This document shows, piece after piece, positions 28,433 to 41,002 of a DNA stretch of 64,000 nucleotides. The position numbers and the translations under genes are program-made. The stretch covers positions 437,501 through 501,500 of the forward strand of contig JACVTC010000134.1 of NCBI GenBank assembly GCA_016946835.1, in the 5' to 3' direction. The notes beneath the pieces are model-generated. The model was given only the letters and a program-made list of their open reading frames with translations. It was not told where the DNA came from and ran no database searches. The number at the start of each line of letters is the position of its first letter. Within the stretch, counting starts at the first letter, position 1. Source of the stretch: Neocallimastix lanati (nom. inval.) (Eukaryota; Neocallimastigomycota; Neocallimastigomycetes; Neocallimastigales; Neocallimastigaceae).

Positions 28433-28441
28433 ATTATATAC
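28433..28441. repeat. 9-bp target site duplication, right of MULE B
   Basis: ATTATATAC follows the CACCACCCCC terminus directly and matches 22725-22733 exactly. Confidence 0.9.
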
Positions 28442-28591
28442 ATATAAAGTTTTTTTTTTTTTTTTTGATTTATTTGCTATTGTTATTTAAAATATATATA
28501 TTTTTTTAATTAAAAGTTTTTTATTAATTTATTTTAATTATAGTAATAAAAATTTAAATATATATATATATATGGAAAAAAAATATTTAAT

Positions 28592-28803
28592 AATTTTTTG
28601 GGGTATTTCGCTAAGTTGCATTTCGCCAAATTAAAAATTATTAAATAAATAAATAAATCAATAAATAAAATTAAATATTATTAATATCGAATAAAAACAA
28701 TTTTGAATTAATATTTATTTATTTATTTATATCAATACTCCACTTGGCGAAATGCAACCTGGCGAAATGCAATTTGGGGAAATGCAACTCTCTCAATTTT
28801 TTG
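28592..28803. mobile_element. 194-bp MITE with perfect 9-bp target duplications
   Basis: AATTTTTTG at 28592-28600 and 28795-28803 flank an element of 194 bases (28601-28794). The left end reads GGGTATTTCGCTAAGTTGCA and continues TTTCGCCAAATT. The right end, in reverse complement, reads GAGAGAGTTGCATTTCCCC and then contains two more TTGCATTTCGCC copies. So the inverted ends consist of repeated GTTGCATTTCGCC motifs. It codes for nothing. The GCATTTCG core also occurs in the ends of MULE C (GCATTTCGAC), and MULE D has TTTCGCCAA, so it is probably mobilised by that group's transposases (inference). Confidence 0.88.
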
Positions 28804-29895
28804 TTCCATGACATTTAGATATAAATTGTTATTGCGTTTCATCTTATTCTAATTATTAAAAAATAATTTTCAATTTTGATATTCTATAATTCTTTTTAAT
28901 AATAAATAATTGTTATATATTTACAAATTCGATAAGGCTCTTAATTGAATTTGAAAAAAAAAATTTTTTTTGAGATGTTTCTGGAATATTGAAATTATAA
29001 GTTTGGTAAATAATTACAATATCACCTTCATCTTCTTTCAGTTAATATTAATAATAAATTAGCATTTCATTATTTATTATTGTTAATTTATTAATGATAA
29101 TTAGGTAAATTATCATAAAATAGTGGTAAATATAAATAAAAATAATTTTAATAATTATAAAAATAATTTTAATAATTATAATAATAATATTAAATAAACT
29201 TTTTCGAAGTATTTATTTTATTAAAATTTATAATATATATATGTTATATATAAGAAATGAAATAGTTTTATATTACATTCTTATAAAAATAAGTAATAAA
29301 GCTTATTATTAAATAAATAAAAATAAAAAAAGTATTAAAACATTTATTGTTACAAAAACATAATTAATATTATATATCATGAGATTAATGTAACATATAT
29401 TTTAATAATAATTAATGATTTATTTAAAAGCAAAATTTAAATTCGATCAATTATTAAAATTTTCATTATTGATTTTAAAAGAAATATTTTTATTTGATTT
29501 GGGTATAAATCCTTTATGTGCTTAATAAAAAGATAATCAACTTAAATGTAAGGAATTTTAATGGATATTCATTGATATATATTGAATTTTTTTTTAATAA
29601 AGTATTTAGTTTAAACCTATTTTATTTCTTATATATATAATATATATATAATTCTTATATTAATAATATATTTCGACAATAATTTATTTACTTATTATTT
29701 TTTGAAATTTATAAATAAATGAACATAAATATATATATAAATATATAAATAACAAAAATTTATTTTAAACTATTTTTTTATTATTATTATTATATATATA
29801 TTTATATACATATTTATATACATATTTATATATATTTATATTTTTATTTATAAAATTTTCAATATATAAGTATCTATTATATATATTATTAAATT

Positions 29896-30160
<265 letters not shown>

Positions 30161-30193
30161 GATAACTGTCCTAAAATTATGTATATAATAATT

Positions 30194-32322
30194 GGGAGTA
30201 TTGCATTTCGACATAATTTATGTTTGATCATTTATTCATGTATTACAATGTGGCTTGTAAAAATAAATGAATAGGAATAGGGTTAAATTTATTTTTATTT
30301 TTATTTTTATTTTTATTTTTATTTATATTTTTATTTTTTTTTAATTTTAAATACATTTACAGTACAAAAATATATATATATAATAAAGTAAATAAATAAA
30401 AATAAATAAAAAATAAAAAAAATAAATAATAAAGTAAAATAAAAAATATAAAAAAATAATAAAGTAAAATATAAAATATAAAAAAAAAAAAAAGTAAAAT
30501 ATAAAAGTAAAATATAAAATAAAAAAAAAAGTATTAAATAAAATATAAAATAAAAAAAAATTATAAAATAAAATATAAGATAAAAAAAAATAAATAATAA
30601 AGTAAAATATAAAATAAAAAAAAAAGTATTAAATAAAATATAAAATAAAAAAAAAATTATAAAATAAAATATAAGATAAAAAAAAATAAATAATAAAGTA
30701 AAATATAAAATAAAAAATAAAAAAAAAAAAAAAAAAAAAGAATAAAATAAAATATAAGATAAAAAAAAATAGATTAAAACAAAAAAAATTAAAATATAAA
30801 AAATAAAACTTTTAATTTAAAATATTTATAATAAATGGATGATCAATTAGAAATAAGTGAAACTAATAAAGAAAAAAACCAAATCATTGTAAATAGAAAA
30901 TATAAATTTAATTTATGGTATATAACGAATAATACAAAAATATTCCAATGTACTAAATATAAAACAGTTAAAAAATGTAAATCTTACATTATTCTAAATG
31001 ATAATAATAAAGTAATAAAATATAAAAACAAACATACTCATCCAGGAAAAGAATATGATGCATCTGTATCAATAGTAAAACATAAAATGAAAAATGAAAT
31101 TAGAAAAACCTCAATCCCATTTGATATAAATCCAAAACATATATAATGAAATATTTGAAGAAATTGGATTGATATGCCCTGAATATAATTCAATTAAATC
31201 CCAAATATCAAGATATATTAAAAAACAACTACCTCCTGATATATCAAAATTTAATGAAATTCCAGATAAATCTGAATATTATATAAACGAAAGAGATGAA
31301 AATTTTATAATATACAAAAATTCTAATATTATAATTTTTCAATCATCATTCCCCATTCCAAACAGAATTGTCTATAAAATACAACGAAGATATGTTTGCT
31401 GATGGTACATTTTATATTGCACCAATATTTGGTTATCAAGTGTTTATAACAAGAGTATTTGCTCCAGAAATAAATAGTTTTTATACTACATCACTATCTA
31501 TATTAAATAATAAAGAACAAGCAACTTATGAATTGTTATTTGAAGAATTAAAAAAGAATGAAAGTAATTATAATAATAATATTATAAGTAATTATAATAA
31601 TAATATTATAGTTATACCAAAAATTTTGCATTGTGATTTTGAAAAAAGTATATTCAATGCTTCCATTAAAATATTTCATAATATTACTATTAAATATTGT
31701 GTATGGCATTATAAAAGATCGTTTGAAGTTCAAAAAAATAAATTATGTTATAATGAAGTTGAAAATAATCATAAAATTTATGTGTTATATAAAGCTATTA
31801 CAAATTTTCCTTTTATAAATCCTGAATATATATTTGATATTTATAATTATATTAAAATTATATGTCAAATATATAATTATTTCAATTTTTTAAATTTTTT
31901 GGAATATTTTAATAAGACTTATTTATATAAATATGATATTCAATATTGAAATTATTAATTTAATAATAAAATATATAATTTTATTTATTTTATTTGGATA
32001 AAATAAAATGGAAAGGTTTTATTATTAAAATATTTAATAATAAAATATAATAGTAAAATAAAATTAAAAAAAAATAAAAATAAAATAAAATTCTCAACAG
32101 AAAACTTATTTATTCTTTTTTTGTTTTTATTTTATTTTTTTAATGCTAAAATACATTTATTCTTTTATTTATTCTTTTTTTTGTTTTTATTTTATTTTTT
32201 TAATGCTAAAAAACAATAAATAAAAATATACGTTGAAAATAGTGGCGTATTACATATCTTATACACATTGTACAAAATTTTATGATGATTATATATAAAT
32301 TATGTCGAAATGCTTCACATTC
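30194..32322 (+). mobile_element. MULE C: decayed 2.1-kb Mutator-like element
   Basis: The ends are GGGAGTATTGCATTTCGACA on the left and, in reverse complement, GAATGTGAAGCATTTCGACA on the right. They share GCATTTCGACATAATTTAT (30203-30221 and 32295-32313). The 9 bases outside are ATAATAATT on the left (30185-30193) and AAAATAATT on the right (32323-32331), matching at 8 of 9. Inside are A-rich tandem repeats (30360-30790) and a broken, truncated transposase. Near the right end is AGTGGCGTATTACA (32241-32254), a motif shared with the other MULEs here. Confidence 0.85.
30835..31949 (+). pseudogene. FLYWCH-MULE transposase, broken and truncated copy in MULE C
   Basis: The first frame (30835-31146) carries the FLYWCH-like finger with IFQCTKY, KKCKSY and HTHPGKE. 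A frameshift near 31143 moves to the frame with LICPEYNSIKSQ. A second one near 31350 falls at an apparent small duplication of TTCC. The third frame gives FADGTF and HCDFEKSI with both catalytic Asp residues and VWHYKR. The Trp codon of the conserved NYY region is a stop (TGA) at about 31947. The part carrying the catalytic Glu and the C-terminus is absent. It differs at many positions from the MULE B enzyme and so represents a separate subfamily. Confidence 0.88.
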
Positions 32323-33847
32323 AAAATAATTTATTTTTATGTAATTATTAATAAAATAATTTATTAATAATTAAGGTTTTTATTTTCATTTCATATCACA
32401 ATATATTTGAATATTTGAATATTTGTATATTCAGATATTAAATTTATATCTTATTGTAATAATTTATATTATTATATATATTTTATATTATTATTTATAT
32501 TTTATATTATTATATTTTGTATATATTATTTATATTTCTTATATATATATCTTAAATATTAAATTATACTTCTTATTTTAAATTATTAAAGTTTATAATT
32601 ATTAAAGTATATATAATTTAATATAATAGTTTATATTATTTATGTATTATTCATATTAAAATATTATTTATATATATATATTTAATTATAATAATTATAT
32701 ATTATTAATACTTTACAGTATAATATTAATACTTTACAGTATAATTAATATTAACTCTTATTCTTGTTTTTGTTTTTCTTTAGTAGAAATAATATTGTAA
32801 TTATAAAAATAATAAAATATTAATAAAAATTATTAATAACTCAAATACACTTATTAAACCAGCTACAACATAAAGAATATCACATTAAAAACAATGTCAA
32901 GTGATGTATATTAATATCTAATCTAATATAATAATTATTTATTTATTTTATAAATAAAAATGTATTCTTTACATAAATTATACTCAATATCAATAATGCA
33001 ATGGTCATATTGATAAGGTTCAGTTAAGAAATTAACTTTATACACTTAAAGAGAGGTTTTAAGTATAGTTTTCTTTTAAGAACTTTTTTATTTATTTATT
33101 ATATATTTTTGAACTATTTAGCTCCTTGAGCAATTAAACATTTTTTGTACTATTTATACTTTATCTTAATTATAAATTTTATATTATTATAACATATGAT
33201 TTTTACTATGAAATATATAAATTATATTAAGGAGTAAATATCAGGTGTTATAATAATATTCTCTAATAAAATTCCTATTCTTAATAAATGTTATAAAATT
33301 ACTATTTTTCTATATGAACTATAATAAAATATTTCCTAAACTCTAATTAATATATTTTTCATATTTACTATTTATCTATTTGTTTTACATTAATTTCTTA
33401 CATTTTGTATTCATTAATTTCATTTAATACGTAATTATTATTTACATTTATATTTTATAATTATTTTATGATATTTTTACACTTTTCTTATTTTATTATC
33501 ATTTCATATCAATATGATGTATAATAAGATATAATATTTAATCTAACATTATAATTATTTATTTGTTTTATAAATTAACTTTTAACTAATCTTCATCTTA
33601 AAATAATTTTATAATTTTATAGTTTCATTTTTTGTTTCATCTTAAAGAAAATTAATTAATTGTTAAGGTTAATTAATTAATAAAGTAATTTTTATTAAAA
33701 TAAAAAATAAAAATAAAAATAAAAATAAAATTAAATTTAATAAAAACCCAAAATTGAAAATTGGTTTAAAATATTTATCTTTTTATTTTATTTTTATTTT
33801 TATTGAAAATATTTTTATCAAAATTAAATGATTAATTTTATAAAAAT

Positions 33848-33896
<49 letters not shown>

Positions 33897-34143
33897 ATAT
33901 TTAGAGCTTTTTTTTAATTAATTAATTAATTAATTAATAACTTTTGAAATATTGATTTTATTTTATTCAAATTTTATTTTCGTTTTTTTCATTTTTTTTT
34001 TTTTTAACATTTATTTAAAAATTTTTCATTTTGTTATTAAAATAAATGATAAATTAAATTTCATATTATTTTATGACCTTAAAAAAAAAAAAAAATAAAA
34101 ATAAAAATAAATATATATATATATATTATATATATTTATGAAA
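32323..34143. other. AT-rich intergenic region
   Basis: This separates MULE C from the dockerin gene. It contains a TTTA run (33848-33895), TTAA tandem runs and A/T homopolymers. I see no gene or transposon end. The last 60 bases include an A-run and a TA run just past the dockerin gene's stop. Confidence 0.7.
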
Positions 34144-35325
34144 TTAAATACATTGAGAATAATATTTATTAATTTCATGACAAGTTGATCCTGATTTACA
34201 ACAAGTTGGTCCTGTATATCCTTGTCCACCACATTGAGTCCATTTTTCGGCACATTGATTGTTACTAATAGATTTTACTGTAACAGTAACAGTTTCCTTA
34301 ACAGTAACAGTTTCCTTATCAGTGAGAGTAATAGTAGTTGTATTTGGAATACAATTAGTATTGATTGGAATTGTTTTAATGGTCTTAGTGGTTTTAGTAG
34401 TTTTAATAGTATTAGTGGTTTTCATAACTGGAATAGTTTTAGTGGTTTTAGTAGTATTAGTGGTCTTAATATTTGGAATAATTTTAGTAGTAGTACTAAC
34501 TGGAATTGTTTTGGTAGTTTTTTTTATTGAAAATTTTATGTCGGTGCAATCACGAATAGTGTATCCTTTTGGAGGAGGAGTGGTAAATATTTCATATTTT
34601 GTGGAACGAACATAGCTTGAATTGAAACATACTTTTCCACCAGAAACTTTTCTCGTTTGGTAATAAGTTCTAGATTTGCATGTCATTTTCTTATCCAAAC
34701 CTACGGTCATATAGAATCCCCCATCTCTAGTTTGTGAATATAAAGCTCTTTTATTCATATAAAAAGGACGATTTGAACATTCCTTTGGTATACCACAAAT
34801 TTCACCATTTTGAATACCCCAATAACCATTAGAATCCTCGAAATTAACATCAATACATGAATCACAACATGGATAACCGTATTTCTCAGACCAACATTCT
34901 TTGCTTTCTTTATTGTCATTAATAGTAATTACTTGGCAAGGTACTTCTTCATCTCTATAATCTTCATATAGTATATAATGTTCATTACGGCAATATGTTG
35001 CTAAAACATTATTACAAACAACATTATATATTATTTTCGTCACCATTTTATCAGCGTAACCCTCGCATACGGAGCCATTTGTAGGAAGAATATTTGGAAG
35101 AGTTTTTGAGGATATTGGAAGAGTTTTTGAGGATAATAAAGGAAGTACTTTTGTTGTTTTTCGTTGAGTTCCTTTTGTGCATTGATATAAAACTTTATAA
35201 TAATTAGTTTCTACAGAATCTACAGTAAACGTTTCAGTATAGCAGGTTTTAATGAGTTGGGATTTGGCCTTAACTAAAGTAAATAAGGCTAATAAAAAAA
35301 TAACATTTATAGTATTAAATTTCAT
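34144..35325 (-). CDS. Secreted dockerin (CBM10-type) protein with C-terminal CBM1
   Basis: This intronless gene encodes 393 residues. Residues 1-20 form a signal peptide (hydrophobic [11 protein letters not shown], then VKA). A Cys-containing region (28-140) follows that I do not recognise. Residues about 143-183 form a fungal dockerin: [12 protein letters not shown], later [12 protein letters not shown], the pattern of CBM10-type modules that anchor enzymes in the cellulosomes of anaerobic gut fungi. A second unknown Cys-containing segment (184-260) leads to a Thr/Lys-rich linker (about 265-350) with repeated KTTKTI motifs, typical of a glycosylated spacer. Residues 358-393 are a CBM1 cellulose-binding module: [15 protein letters not shown] and an aromatic face with W362, Y370 and the YY near the end. 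No catalytic domain is recognisable, so it may be a non-catalytic cellulosome component or an enzyme of unknown type in its Cys-containing parts. The two module calls are firm; the overall role is inference. Confidence 0.92.
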   Translation of the reverse strand: MKFNTINVIFLLALFTLVKAKSQLIKTCYTETFTVDSVETNYYKVLYQCTKGTQRKTTKVLPLLSSKTLPISSKTLPNILPTNGSVCEGYADKMVTKIIYNVVCNNVLATYCRNEHYILYEDYRDEEVPCQVITINDNKESKECWSEKYGYPCCDSCIDVNFEDSNGYWGIQNGEICGIPKECSNRPFYMNKRALYSQTRDGGFYMTVGLDKKMTCKSRTYYQTRKVSGGKVCFNSSYVRSTKYEIFTTPPPKGYTIRDCTDIKFSIKKTTKTIPVSTTTKIIPNIKTTNTTKTTKTIPVMKTTNTIKTTKTTKTIKTIPINTNCIPNTTTITLTDKETVTVKETVTVTVKSISNNQCAEKWTQCGGQGYTGPTCCKSGSTCHEINKYYSQCI

Positions 35326-35524
35326 TTTCTTTCTTTAATATCTAGTATTTTATTTTTAACAGTTTTTTTTTTTTTTTGAATTTATATATTTTTTTTTGTA
35401 ACTTTTAAATGAATATTATCAATGTATTTATATTTATTTTTTTTTTCTTCTTCTTCATTAAATTAATAAAAGTTAAAATCTTTTTTTTTTTTCAATTTTA
35501 ACAATTTATTATATTATTATTATT

Positions 35525-35555
<31 letters not shown>

Positions 35556-35879
35556 GTTTTATTTTAAAAAAAATATTTGGTATATTTTAGTATATTTATA
35601 TTTATTTATTTATTTATTATTTATTTATTTATTTAATAATTAATTAATTAATTAATTATAATTTCTGAAATAATTATAAGTTTTAAAATAATAATATATA
35701 AACTTTTATATTTATTTATCTTTATTATTGTTTGTTAAAAACAATAATAAAGTAAAAAAAAAAAAAAATAATATATATACATATATATTTTGTGTTCTAT
35801 ATGTTTAAAATTAATTTTTAATTTACATCTTTTTGGATAAAAAAATTAAAAACAATAATAAATTAAAAAAAAAAAATTA

Positions 35880-35910
<31 letters not shown>

Positions 35911-36616
35911 TAAAAATTAAGTTTTAATTTACATCCTTTTTGTATATTAAAAATTGAAAAACATTTATTATTATTATTATTGATAACAGTATAATATATT
36001 AATTAATATTATAATGTTATACTAAAGTTGTAGTAAAATTCTAACTTTTAAGAAAGAACTATTTTACAACTTTTAATGATAAAAATTATAAAAAGAAACT
36101 TTGTTTATTTTTTTTATAAAAATAAACTATTAATTTTACACAAAATTTATTTTATAAATAATTACACAAAAATTATTTATAATTCAAAGAAGTTATATTC
36201 TCAATAATATAACTTAAAAATATTAATTATTTATTATTTAATTTATTAATAATACTTCATTATATTTGACTAATTATTTCTTCTCTTTTCATAAAAAGTC
36301 CCCTTCTAAACGTTTATTTACATTTTCTTTTTATGAATTATTATTCTTTTTAGATTAATATAGTTCATAACTTAATTTAATATATTTCTTAATAATATAA
36401 TAGAACAAAGACATAAAATAATATATAATAAGGTTTAAAGATAATATATTATACTAATTTAGAGTAATTAAAATATAATTTTAATATAACTTTAAAGAAT
36501 ATAGAAATATAAATTAATATAACTTTTCTAATACATTAATTTGATACATTTGTATTGATTTTCTTTGTTTACATTTTTTTTATGAAATTTACTTAATATC
36601 TTGAAAATTCTTTATC

Positions 36617-36617
36617 A

Positions 36618-36656
<39 letters not shown>

Positions 36657-36657
36657 G
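36617..36657. repeat. (ATT)n microsatellite
   Basis: About 13 triplets lie in the intergenic region, 75 bases before the target duplication of MULE D. Confidence 0.85.
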
Positions 36658-36723
36658 TTAACACACTTAAATTTATGATTAATAAATTTTAATGTTGTTT
36701 ATTTATTTTTTATTTATTAGGAA

Positions 36724-36732
36724 TTAAACCTC
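36724..36732. repeat. 9-bp target site duplication, left of MULE D
   Basis: TTAAACCTC, repeated exactly at 41003-41011. Confidence 0.88.
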
Positions 36733-36924
36733 GGGAGAGGTCCAAATCGCCAAATTTTTTCACGTGATATATCAAATTTTGAGGCTTTTTAAATTAATAG
36801 TTATATGATACTATTTTGTTGTATTATTAATTTGTAATTTTTTTCATAAAATTTATTAAGTGAATAATTAAATAAATTATAATGGTTAGATAAAAATAAA
36901 TATTTTTTTACAAAAAAAAAAAAT

Positions 36925-37690
36925 AAAATAAAATATTCCAACAATTAAAAGGTTTATTTTAAAAAAAAAAATATTAATAAAATACTTTAACAATTATATA
37001 GATTTATTTATTTAAAAAAAATATTAATAAAATACCTTAACAATTATATAGATTTATTTATTTAAAAAAAATATTAATAAAATACTTTAACAATTATATA
37101 GATTTATTTATTTAAAAAATATTAATAAAATATTTAAACAACTATTAATAAAATACTTTAGCAATTATATAGATTTATTTATTTAAAAAAAATATTAATA
37201 AAATACTTTAACAATTATATAGATTTATTTATTTAAAAAAAAATATTAATAAAATACTTTAACAATTATATAGATTTATTTATTTAAAAAAAATATTAAT
37301 AAAATACTTTAGCAATTATATAGATTTATTTATTTAAAAAAAATATGAATAAAATACTTTAACAATTATATAGATTTATTTATTTAAAAAATATTAATAA
37401 AATATTTAAACAACTATTAATAAAATACTTTAGCAATTATATAGATTTATTTATTTAAAAAAAATATTAATAAAATACTTTAACAATTATATAGATTTAT
37501 TTATTTAAAAAATATTAATAAAATATTTAAACAACTATTAATAAAATACTTTAGCAATTATATAGATTTATTTATTTAAAAAAAATATTAATAAAATACT
37601 TTAACAATTATATAGATTTATTTATTTAAAAAAAATATAAATAAAATACTTTAACAATTATATAGATTTATTTATTTTAAAAAAAAATTA
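36925..37690. repeat. ~50-bp minisatellite in MULE D
   Basis: About 14 copies of a roughly 50-base unit built from AATACTTTAACAATTATATA and GATTTATTTATTTAAAAAAA, with a deletion variant recurring at regular places. This suggests higher-order duplication. It lies just inside one end of the element, as do the arrays in MULE A and B. Confidence 0.9.
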
Positions 37691-38044
37691 ATAAAATATT
37701 TAAACAATTATTAATAAAATTAATTATAAACATTAATAATAAAATATAAAAATATAAAAATATATTATTGATATTAATAATAAAGTATAAAAATATAGGA
37801 TTATTTATTTTAAAAAAAATATTAATAAAATATTTAAACAATTATTAATAAAATAAATTATAATAATAAAATTATAGAATATTTATTTAAACTACATAAA
37901 TTTTATCAAGTATATAAACATTTTAACTTTTTAATAATTTTAATTAATAAATTTAATTAAAAGTTTTTGTATGAAAGAATTTTAATGATTTTTTCTTTTG
38001 GAAATTCCTCTGTCATTTCATAATTATTTATTATTAAATAATAT

Positions 38045-39467
38045 TTATAAAATATTATTTAAATTAGTTAAACATTCAAGCCACAATTTAGTAAGATCAC
38101 TTCTATCATATTTAATATTAATTAACTTGGCTTCTTTATTTTTGTATTTTTCAATTAAGATATTAATTTCATCAGTTTTTGTTTTTATTTTTTTTTTCAT
38201 TCTCCAAATTCCTTTTATTTTCATTTGGTAATCATAATATGATAAATGTTCCTGTTCTTTTAATTTATTTATTAATTCATAAAAATTTGGTTTCATTGGA
38301 AATAGTTTATTTAAAGAATTATTGAGTGATTCTGAAGCATTATTGGTTATATGTTCAATATTATTATAATAATTCCAACTTTTCATATCGTAACCAATTA
38401 AATATGTTTCATAAAAATATTCTAAAAATTTTAAAAATTGACAAGAATTTTTTTCAATGAATTTAGTTTTAATTAATGAAAAAATATCCATTATGTATTC
38501 AGGGTTGATAAATGGTAAGTTTGAAATTCCTTTGTAATAATTAAATATTTTTTCATCATCGTTCACTTCATTACGGCACAATTCATTTTTTTTAATTTCT
38601 AATAAATTTTTATAATGCCAAATACAGTATTTAATATTTATATTAGGAAATATTTTTTTAACTGCTTTGGATATGCCTTTTTCAAAATCGCAATGTACAT
38701 TTTTTGGTTCAGTTATAATATTATTATTAGAATTTTGTTTTAATTTATTGAATAACATTTTATATGTTTTTTGCTTTTTATTTCTTAATATTGCATAAGA
38801 AGTAGTATAAAAACTATTCAATTCTTTAACGTAAGTTCTAGTAATAAACACTTGTTGACTAAATTTAGGTGCGATATAAAAAGTACCATCCACAAATATA
38901 TCATTATTATATTTCTTAATTAATTTTGCTTGAAAAGGGGATTGAAAAATTACTAAATCAGAATTTTTGAATATCATAAAATTTTCATTTCGTTCAGTTT
39001 TATAATATTCAGATTCATTAGGAATTTCATTAAAAGTTGTTACATTGGATGGTAGTTTTTTATTAATACTTCTTAATATTAGAGTTTTAACTGAAATATA
39101 TTCTGGATACGGATATATAAATCCCATTTCTTTAGAAATTTCATTATATAGTCTTTTTCGTTTTATATCAAAAGGATTTGAATGTTTTTTAATTTCATCT
39201 TTAATTTTATGTTTCATTACAGATAGGGATACACTATATTCGTTTCCAGGATGATTATGTAAACTCTCATATTTTAAGATTTCTTTCTCATCATTTAAAA
39301 TAATAAAAGATTTACATTTATTATTTTTTTTTATATTCGGTACATTTATAAACTTTTGAATTATCTTTCCTTGAATGTGAAAAATTAAATTTATATTGTT
39401 TATTAATAATGATTTGTTCTTCTCCTTTATTAGACTCACTTATATAAATAGTTATGTTTTCTTCCAT
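38045..39467 (-). pseudogene. FLYWCH-MULE transposase with one frameshift, in MULE D
   Basis: From ATG 39467 the first frame gives the same N-terminal pattern as MULE B (ESNKGEEQIII, then YKCTEYK). In a run of T on the plus strand (about 39322-39332) the frame changes. From there to 38045 the frame is open, with KCKSFIILND, HNHPG, FVDGTF (first Asp), HCDFEKGI (second Asp), CIWHYK and NNASESLNNSL (Glu). Length and all catalytic motifs are present, so the single break in a homopolymer could be a sequencing error or programmed slippage rather than decay. The protein is clearly diverged from that of MULE B. Confidence 0.9.
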
Positions 39468-39839
39468 TTATAAATTTTAATATATAGTTTTTAATTATAT
39501 CTTTTAAATTATTATATTAATTATCTAAATATTATTTTTTAATATTAATTCTGAACAATTAAATATTCAATTTTTTTTAAAAGATAAAAAGTATTTTAAT
39601 TATTTCTTTTTCTTTTAATTTTTTTAAAAAAAAAAACAGATACATAAAGAAAAATAAATTATTTATTTAATGTATATAAAAAAAATTTAATTATTTATTT
39701 ATTCTAAATTAATATTAATTATTTTTTTTAATATATACTAATACAGAATTTATGAATTAATTAATTATTTTATTTATATTATAATCTAATTAAATTATTA
39801 ACTTTTAAGTCTTTTTAAAACAACAAATATATATAGCAT

Positions 39840-40330
39840 TTTTTAGCATATAAAGTAGAACTGGGCTTTCTACTGGTTGTTATGTGGCGGACTTAATAAT
39901 CATCTGGTATCTATTTTTTATCTGATTTTCCCGATAGGGTTTGGAGAAAGGGTAAAGGGGTTATAATGGCACAATTTCAGGTAAGTATTAATTCCGCTCC
40001 TACCATTGCCACGTATTTAATTTCTATATTTGATCACCCATGGCATCCTAGTGTAGTTGTATAGCCTATACTGTGAGGGTTACGAGTTCAATTTCTATAG
40101 GATAACACGGATGTTATTTGGCAAGACATGTCTACTGGAGCTACCTCTGCTTAGGAATTTTGAGCGCCGACGTCGTACTGATATAGTATAAGATATATAT
40201 ACCAAAGTATATATGTTCTTTACAAGCCCATATATATAATATGGGATAGACATGTGAATTCATATGTGTAAAAAACCTATTTATATATCTCTACAAAACG
40301 GTTGCTGTAATATATAAATAGTAATTGAAA
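39840..40330 (+). other. GC-richer island with tRNA-like A and B boxes (possible SINE)
   Basis: This 490-base segment inside MULE D is visibly richer in G and C than everything around it. It contains an A-box match TAGTGTAGTTG (40049-40059) and a B-box-like AGTTCAATTTC (40085-40095), flanked by ATCCTAG and CTATAGGAT that could pair as an acceptor stem. The spacing is shorter than in a true tRNA. A tRNA-derived SINE or another non-coding cargo is possible. No open frame of note is present. Confidence 0.45.
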
Positions 40331-41002
40331 TGTGAACAACAAATTTTAATTTTTGAAATTTCAATTTACAGCTATAATTTAAGTCTTATAAAAATATTAT
40401 TTTGTAATTTTTATTATTATTTAATATTTTATTTATAAATTATATATAAAATAAAAGGTTTAATTCTATTATTAAGATGTTATAATAACAACTAAAGTTT
40501 TAGTTATAATATGAAAAATTAATATTTTAAATAATATTAATTTAAATATAAATTTATAAAATAAAATTTTTTAATAATAAAATATAAAAATATTATATTG
40601 ATATTAATAATAAAATATAAAAATATAAAAATATAAAAATATAATATTAATAGAAAAATATAAAAATATAATATCAATAATAAAATATAAAATATAAAAA
40701 TATAATATAAATATTAATAATAAAATATAAAAAATAAGGTTATAAGGAAAATAATTATTTATCATTTTCCTTATAACATGATTGTCAAAAAAAAAAAAAT
40801 TATATAAAAATATTTTATTTTTTATTGACCTTTTTAATTTTTATTTATTTATTTATTTACTTATTTATTTATACATTTATTTCTTTTTTACTTAAAATTA
40901 TATTAAATTTTATGGCGTAATAATATAAATTTTAAAAGCCACAAATAAATAGATGGCTTATTAAAATTTCAAAAAAAAAAATTGGCGAAATGGACCACAT
41001 TC

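Larger units (their letters stand above)
35326..36732. other. Upstream region of the dockerin gene
   Basis: T-runs at 35360-35377, 35480-35500 and 35527-35554 lie upstream of the start and may be part of the promoter. The rest is AT-rich, with an ATT array at 36617-36657. No gene is seen. Confidence 0.65.
36733..41002 (-). mobile_element. MULE D: 4.3-kb Mutator-like element
   Basis: Exact 9-bp duplications bound an element whose left end is GGGAGAGGTCCAAATCGCCA. Its right end, in reverse complement, is GAATGTGGTCCATTTCGCCA; both continue into a T-run. Contents are a tandem array (36925-37690), a minus-strand transposase with one frameshift (38045-39467), a segment richer in G and C with a tRNA-like part (39840-40330), and a right subterminal region with ATGGCGTAATA and GCCACAAATA. 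The flanks show that it inserted as a unit. The transposase may be one indel away from intact. Confidence 0.9.

Noticed and set aside
28915-29045. Coding-looking stretch on the minus strand (LKEDEGDIVIIYQTYNFN)
   Set aside because: Only about 33 codons before a stop, no start, no splice partner and no recognised family.
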